This document shows positions 59,711-64,000 of a stretch of 64,000 nt of DNA, in pieces; the stretch's first letter is position 1, and each line of letters begins with the position of its first letter. Position numbers and translations under genes: made by a program. The notes beneath the pieces were generated by a model. It saw only the letters and a program-made list of their open reading frames with translations, was not told the DNA's origin and ran no database searches. Source of the DNA: Bradyrhizobium arachidis (GTDB lineage: Bacteria > Pseudomonadota > Alphaproteobacteria > Rhizobiales > Xanthobacteraceae); assembly GCF_024758505.1 (NCBI RefSeq), contig NZ_CP077970.1, positions 3,782,001 through 3,846,000 of the forward strand. The letters are read 5' to 3'.

Positions 59711-60982
59711 CTCGGGCGGAAAGGTATCGTAGACCAGCGCCTTGAAGGCGGGGGTGATGCGGCTGCGCTCGTTCTGCGTCTGCTCCAGCATGATGAAGAT
59801 CATGTCGAGCTTGCGATCGACGCCGAACAAGGTGCCGCTGCCGGAGTCCCATTTCAGTTCGCCGAGCGAGCCGGGCGGCGGCGGCTTTGCATTGCCGGGA
59901 TCGGTCCGCACCCCGATGCCGTAACCGTAACCAAATCCGTCGCCGGGAAAATAGAAATAGTCGCGGCCGACGCCCGAGCCCGGTCCGATCTGGTCCGTCG
60001 TCATGTCCTTGAAGGCGGCGGGGCTCAGATAGCGCTTGCCGTCGAACTCGCCACCATTGAGCAACATCTGCGCAAAGCGGCTGTAGTCGTTCATGGTGGA
60101 GAGCAGACCGCCGCCGCCGGATTCCCATTCGGGATGGCCGAGCCGATCACGCTCGGCGTCGAGCAGGATCATGTCGCTGGGCAGCGGTCGCGCCATCCGC
60201 GCCAACTCGTCTTCGGTCTTCAGCACGAATTTGGTGCTGGTCATGCCGAGCGGATCGAAGATGCGCTCCTTCATGAAGCCGTAGAGCGTCTGCCCGGAAA
60301 TCACCTCGATGACGCGGCCGAGCACGTCGGTGGAATGGCCGTAGCGCCACAGCGTGCCCGGCTGGCGCGCCAGCGGCAGTCGCGCGATGCGCTCGGCAAA
60401 TTCCTTGTTGTCGAACTGGCCCTCGAAAATGTTGGCATCCTTGTAGGCCTGCTCGACCCACTTGCCACCGATATAGTCGTAGCTGATGCCGGAGGTGTGC
60501 CGCATCAGGTCGCGGATCGTCACCGGGCGCACCGGCGCCACCAGATCGAGCGCAAGCCCGCCATCCGGTCTCGTCCTCTCAATACCCACCTTCGTGAAGG
60601 CGAAGGAGGGGATGTATTTCGACACGGGATCGGTTAGCGCGAGCTTGCCCTCGTCGATCAGCATCATCGCCGCGACGCTGGTGACGGGTTTTGTCATGGA
60701 ATGGAGGGCGAAGAAAGTGTCCGGGCTCATGGGGGTGCCCGTCCTGACGTCCTGCACGCCAAAACTTTTGAGATAGACCGGGCGGCCGTGTTGCTGAATG
60801 AGGACCACGGCGCCGGGCAGCTTGCCGGTCCTCACCTCATTGTCAAAGAAGGCGGTGATGCGCTCGAGCCCGTCCGGCGACGGCGCGGGAATGTCGGCCG
60901 CGCGGCTCTGTCCGATGCTGCAGATGCAGAGCAGGGCCCACAAGGAAGCGGCGAACGGCGATTGTGATCGCGCGCGATCCAT
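59696..60982 (-). CDS. serine hydrolase, class C beta-lactamase-like, secreted
   Basis: The 428-residue precursor (ATG 60982) has a signal peptide (about residues 11-29, LWALLCICSIGQSRA). The catalytic SxxK is SMTK (Ser95-Lys98), YGH stands for YxN, and a Gly-rich ESGGGGLL segment follows. These esterase/beta-lactamase-family proteins act on small esters or peptides in the periplasm. Its 3' end overlaps that of the GGDEF/EAL gene by 15 bases. An ATG 30 bases upstream is also open. Confidence 0.9.
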   Translation of the reverse strand: MDRARSQSPFAASLWALLCICSIGQSRAADIPAPSPDGLERITAFFDNEVRTGKLPGAVVLIQQHGRPVYLKSFGVQDVRTGTPMSPDTFFALHSMTKPVTSVAAMMLIDEGKLALTDPVSKYIPSFAFTKVGIERTRPDGGLALDLVAPVRPVTIRDLMRHTSGISYDYIGGKWVEQAYKDANIFEGQFDNKEFAERIARLPLARQPGTLWRYGHSTDVLGRVIEVISGQTLYGFMKERIFDPLGMTSTKFVLKTEDELARMARPLPSDMILLDAERDRLGHPEWESGGGGLLSTMNDYSRFAQMLLNGGEFDGKRYLSPAAFKDMTTDQIGPGSGVGRDYFYFPGDGFGYGYGIGVRTDPGNAKPPPPGSLGELKWDSGSGTLFGVDRKLDMIFIMLEQTQNERSRITPAFKALVYDTFPPELRRP

Positions 60983-61063
60983 CCCGGCATCCTCCAGTCC
61001 CGATCGTCTCAATGCGATCGATCAAAACCGGAAGATGTCTTACCGTCAACAGAGACAGCTCGA

Positions 61064-61627
61064 TTAAAACCGCGTCACAATCTCCGAGAGCGCCGGGCGC
61101 GGACGGTCTTCGCTGGGTTTTGTGGGCTTGCCGATATGGACGAAACCGGCAAGCTTCTCGTCTGCCTTCAGGCCGAGGCCGTCGAGCACGTCGCGATCGA
61201 AGGCGAACCAGCCGGTCAGCCAGCAGGCGCCGTAGCCCAGTGCGGTCGCCGCGGTCACGATGTTCATCGCGCTGGCGCCCGCCGACAATTCCTGCTCGAA
61301 AGCCGGCACCTTCGGATGCGGTTTTGTGAAGCTGACGATGCCGATCACGAGCGGAGCGTCGGTCAGCCGCCGCTTCTCGACCTCGACATCGGCCGCCGGC
61401 GCGCCCGGATTCTTGCGCGCGAACACCCGCGCGATTACCTCGCCGGCGCGCATGCGCGCCTCGCCCTCGAAGACGATGAAGCGCCAGGGCGCGAGCTTGC
61501 CGTGATCCGGCACCCGCGCGCCGATGGTGAGGATCGTCTCGAGCTCGGCGGGCGAGGGGCCGGGCCCCGTCATCTCGCGCGGCTTGACCGAGCGGCGGGT
61601 CTTCAGGAGTTCGATGGCGTCGGGCAC
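61064..61627 (-). CDS. nitroreductase family protein
   Basis: The 187-residue protein starts at GTG 61627 with GAGG eight bases upstream (VPDAIELLKTRRSVKPREMT). It is a compact FMN-dependent nitroreductase: KTRRSVK is the N-terminal FMN-phosphate-binding Arg motif, ARVPDHGKLAPWRFIVFEGE follows, and the TAATALGYGACWLTGW helix lies near residue 140. It reduces nitro, quinone or similar compounds with NAD(P)H. The upstream frame to 61678 lacks similarity. Downstream of thrS on the same strand. Confidence 0.92.
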   Translation of the reverse strand: MPDAIELLKTRRSVKPREMTGPGPSPAELETILTIGARVPDHGKLAPWRFIVFEGEARMRAGEVIARVFARKNPGAPAADVEVEKRRLTDAPLVIGIVSFTKPHPKVPAFEQELSAGASAMNIVTAATALGYGACWLTGWFAFDRDVLDGLGLKADEKLAGFVHIGKPTKPSEDRPRPALSEIVTRF

Positions 61628-61721
61628 GGAAGTATCCTCTTCGGCTGGTCGTCGGGCATGCATACCCGAAATAGGCATGCATGCCCGGAACCGAAAGCGA
61701 ATTTAGATCTATTTCAGCCGA

Positions 61722-63764
61722 TCAGGCCGTTTCCCGCGCCCGCTTCACGTCCGGCGGCGTCGCCTCGTCGAGCAGAGCGGCTAAAGCTTCCGCGGTCGGC
61801 ATCACCTTCTGGCCGTCGCTGCCGAGACGGCGGACGGACACCGAATGCGTCTCGGCTTCCTTCTTGCCGACCACGAGCAACGCCGGGATCTTGGCCAGCG
61901 AGTGCTCGCGGACCTTGTAGTTGATCTTCTCGTTGCGCAGGTCGAGGTCGACGCGGAGGCCGGCCTTGCGCGCCTCGGCCGCGACCTGCTTGGCATATTC
62001 GTCGGCCTCCGAGGTGATGGTGGTGACCACCACCTGCACCGGCGACAGCCAGAGCGGGAAGTTGCCGGCATAGTGCTCGATCAGGATGCCGATATAGCGC
62101 TCCATCGAGCCGCAGATCGCACGGTGCACCATCACCGGCGGCTTCTTGCCGCCGTCATGGTCGATGTAGAAGGCGCCGAACCGCTCCGGCAGGTTGAAGT
62201 CGACCTGCGTGGTGCCGCACTGCCAGTCGCGGCCGATGGCGTCGCGCAGCACGTATTCGAATTTTGGCCCGTAGAAGGCGCCTTCGCCGGGATTGATCTC
62301 GGTCTTGATGTGATTGTTCTGCGACTGGATCTCGCGCAGCACCGTCGCCATCACGCGCTCGGCGTGATCCCACATGTCGTCGGTGCCGACGCGCTTGTCC
62401 GGCCGGGTCGACAGTTTCACCGTCAGATCGCCGGTGAAGCCGAAATCGGCATAGGTCGACAGGATCAGATCGTTGATCTTCAGGCACTCGTCGGCAAGCT
62501 GCTCCTCGGTGCAGAACACATGGGCGTCATCCTGCGTGAAGCCGCGCACGCGCATCAACCCGTGCATGGCGCCCGACGGCTCGTAGCGATGCACCACGCC
62601 GAACTCGGCGAGGCGCAGGGGCAGGTCGCGGTAGCTCTTCAGGCCGTGCTTGAAGATCTGCACGTGGCCGGGACAGTTCATCGGCTTCAGCGCAAACCAG
62701 CGCTTGTCCTCGGCCTCGTCGCCGGCGGACTGCGCTGCGAACATGTTTTCGCGATACCAGCCCCAATGGCCGGAGGTCTCCCACAGCACCTTGTCGAGGA
62801 TCTGCGGGGCGTTGACCTCGCTGTAGTCGCCGGTCAGGCGTCGCCGCATATAGGCGATGAGCTGCTGGAAGATGGTCCAACCCTTGGCGTGCCAGAACAC
62901 GACGCCCGGACCTTCCTCCTGGAAGTGGAAGAGGTCGAGCTCACGTCCGAGCTTGCGATGGTCGCGCTTCTCGGCTTCCTCGATCTGCTTCAGGTAAGCG
63001 TCGAGGTCTTCCTGCTTTGCAAAGGCAGTGCCGTAGATGCGGGTCAGCATCGGATTGTTGCTGTCGCCGCGCCAATAGGCGCCGGCCACCTTCATCAGTT
63101 TGAAGGCGTTGCCGATCTTGCCGGTCGAGGTCATGTGCGGGCCGCGGCACAGATCGAACCAGTCGCCCTGGTAGTAGATCTTGATCGGCTCGTTGCCGGG
63201 AATGGTGTCGACCAGCTCGACCTTGAAGGCCTCGCCCTTGTCGCGGAACACCTGCTTGGTCTTCTCGCGATCCCAGACTTCCTTGGTGAAGGGTTTGTCG
63301 CGCGCGACGATCTCGCGCATCTTCTTCTCGATGGCGACAAAGTCTTCCGGGGTGAACGGCTCGTTGCGGAAGAAGTCGTAATAGAAGCCGTTCTCGATCA
63401 CGGGGCCGATGGTGACCTGGGTGCCGGGCCACAGCGCCTGCACGGCCTCTGCCAGCACGTGGGCGCAGTCATGGCGGATCAATTCGAGCGCGCGCGGGTC
63501 GTCGCGATTGATCAGCTCGATCTTGGCATCGGACTCGATGGGATCGTCGAGGTCGGAGACGACGCCGTCGAGCGCCATCGCAACCGTGCGCTTGGCCAGC
63601 GACGGCGAGATGCCCTTGGCGATCTCGAGGCCGGTGATGCTCTTGTCGAATTGACGCTTGGCGCCGTCGGGGAAGGTGAGGGTAACCTTGGCGGGCGCGG
63701 TCACGGGTTTCAGATTGCTGAGGCTGTATTGAAAGCCGGATTCGGACTTGTGGTCGTCGGACAT
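61722..63764 (-). CDS. thrS: threonine--tRNA ligase
   Basis: The 680-residue enzyme starts at ATG 63764 with CAGGAG upstream. The TGS domain is residues ~22-85, then the editing domain ([16 protein letters not shown] contains the HxxxH zinc-like site). The catalytic core includes [14 protein letters not shown], the zinc ligand Cys in MNCPGH and class II motif [12 protein letters not shown], and the C-terminal anticodon-binding domain starts near [18 protein letters not shown]. It charges tRNA-Thr and edits mis-charged Ser in the cytoplasm. It has no partner in an operon; nitroreductase follows about 95 bases away on the same strand. Confidence 0.98.
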   Translation of the reverse strand: MSDDHKSESGFQYSLSNLKPVTAPAKVTLTFPDGAKRQFDKSITGLEIAKGISPSLAKRTVAMALDGVVSDLDDPIESDAKIELINRDDPRALELIRHDCAHVLAEAVQALWPGTQVTIGPVIENGFYYDFFRNEPFTPEDFVAIEKKMREIVARDKPFTKEVWDREKTKQVFRDKGEAFKVELVDTIPGNEPIKIYYQGDWFDLCRGPHMTSTGKIGNAFKLMKVAGAYWRGDSNNPMLTRIYGTAFAKQEDLDAYLKQIEEAEKRDHRKLGRELDLFHFQEEGPGVVFWHAKGWTIFQQLIAYMRRRLTGDYSEVNAPQILDKVLWETSGHWGWYRENMFAAQSAGDEAEDKRWFALKPMNCPGHVQIFKHGLKSYRDLPLRLAEFGVVHRYEPSGAMHGLMRVRGFTQDDAHVFCTEEQLADECLKINDLILSTYADFGFTGDLTVKLSTRPDKRVGTDDMWDHAERVMATVLREIQSQNNHIKTEINPGEGAFYGPKFEYVLRDAIGRDWQCGTTQVDFNLPERFGAFYIDHDGGKKPPVMVHRAICGSMERYIGILIEHYAGNFPLWLSPVQVVVTTITSEADEYAKQVAAEARKAGLRVDLDLRNEKINYKVREHSLAKIPALLVVGKKEAETHSVSVRRLGSDGQKVMPTAEALAALLDEATPPDVKRARETA

Positions 63765-64000
63765 GCATTTCTCCTGAAGCTCACTCCTGCGAACGGACGC
63801 AGGTAAGCGGGAGCGAGCGGTATAGCAGGCGATTCGGGCGATGCAATCGGGCAAATCTTGGGAAAATCGGGGCCGGAGCGGTTCGCCGAGGCGCGCGCCG
63901 CCATGCCACCATGGGTTGCGGCCTTGAGTTTCATTGTCTAACGTTGTCGTGCTCTCACGTCTCTGTGGTTCGACCGTTGTTTTCGTGCATCATGAAGGTT
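63765..64000. other. upstream region of thrS at the window edge
   Basis: No gene is evident in the remaining 236 bases. They should contain the thrS promoter. I see no T-box-like or leader-peptide structure. Confidence 0.4.

Noticed and set aside
61845..63806. Very long open frame on the plus strand opposite thrS
   Set aside because: It mirrors the codon pattern of thrS on the other strand, as high-GC genes commonly do. The translated text is Leu/Asp/Glu/His-rich with no family similarity.
1..64000. CRISPR array, prophage, transposase or toxin-antitoxin pair
   Set aside because: No regularly spaced repeats, phage structural genes, transposase motifs or paired toxin gene beside the RHH protein at 25309.

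Overview
The window looks like chromosome of a high-GC alphaproteobacterium, most probably Bradyrhizobium or a close Nitrobacteraceae/Rhizobiales relative. The basis is strong GC bias at third codon positions, the order alpha/beta hydrolase - cysE - DUF3126, a BTLCP-type cysteine peptidase, a small Tat-exported Arg/Trp-rich protein, AapJQMP-like and Pot-like ABC operons, and intergenic repeat families that I recall from Bradyrhizobium genomes. The genus call is inference; no rRNA is present. The only certain RNA gene is a tRNA-Leu(UAA). I see no CRISPR array, prophage, transposase or plasmid origin.

Layout. 1-2.1 kb: 3' part of a Bcr/CflA-type MFS exporter, a small membrane protein and a PPC/DUF296 protein. 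2.5-4.7 kb: a tight TetR - SDR - phospholipid-methyltransferase-like operon behind a 10-bp-arm palindrome, beside the tRNA-Leu. 5.4-12.5 kb: lipoprotein, zf-CHCC plus FAD monooxygenase, a hypothetical protein, hydrolase, polytopic membrane protein, cysE and DUF3126. 12.5-14.1 kb: repeats, a methyltransferase and a decayed thioesterase. 14.1-22.0 kb: the most interesting region, a LysR gene divergent from a complete polar amino-acid ABC importer (binding protein, two permeases, ATPase) that continues into an SHMT-like PLP protein lacking the usual catalytic residues and a class-V PLP enzyme. 22.2-26.7 kb: a low-GC gene between two copies of a hairpin repeat, then small genes and a gamma-carbonic anhydrase. 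26.9-32.8 kb: a Pot-type ABC operon ending in a hydantoin/Asp-Glu racemase-family gene, divergent from a GntR regulator. 33.4-42.2 kb: Tat protein, internally deleted amidohydrolase, BTLCP, tandem PilZ protein, MFS transporter, GNAT, Zn-dehydrogenase and a serine hydrolase - DUF5680 - DUF1801 operon.

42.2-46.5 kb is an accessory patch bounded by diverged ~200-bp direct repeats, holding small secreted and membrane proteins of uneven base composition. 46.5-54.8 kb: secreted repeat protein, membrane-anchored DJ-1/PfpI protein, DinB, cupin, phasin, Zn-ribbon-like protein, Crp/Fnr regulator, PAS protein, a probable structured small RNA, rhomboid protease, CBS protein and patatin. 55.0-63.8 kb: secreted proline-rich protein, aldo/keto reductase remnant, PAS-GGDEF-EAL protein, serine hydrolase, nitroreductase and thrS.

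Functionally, the two importer operons with linked PLP or racemase enzymes and divergent regulators look like self-contained uptake-and-catabolism modules for unidentified amino-acid or hydantoin-like nitrogen compounds. Three broken genes (thioesterase, amidohydrolase, aldo/keto reductase) and several repeat families mark the places where the chromosome has been remodelled.
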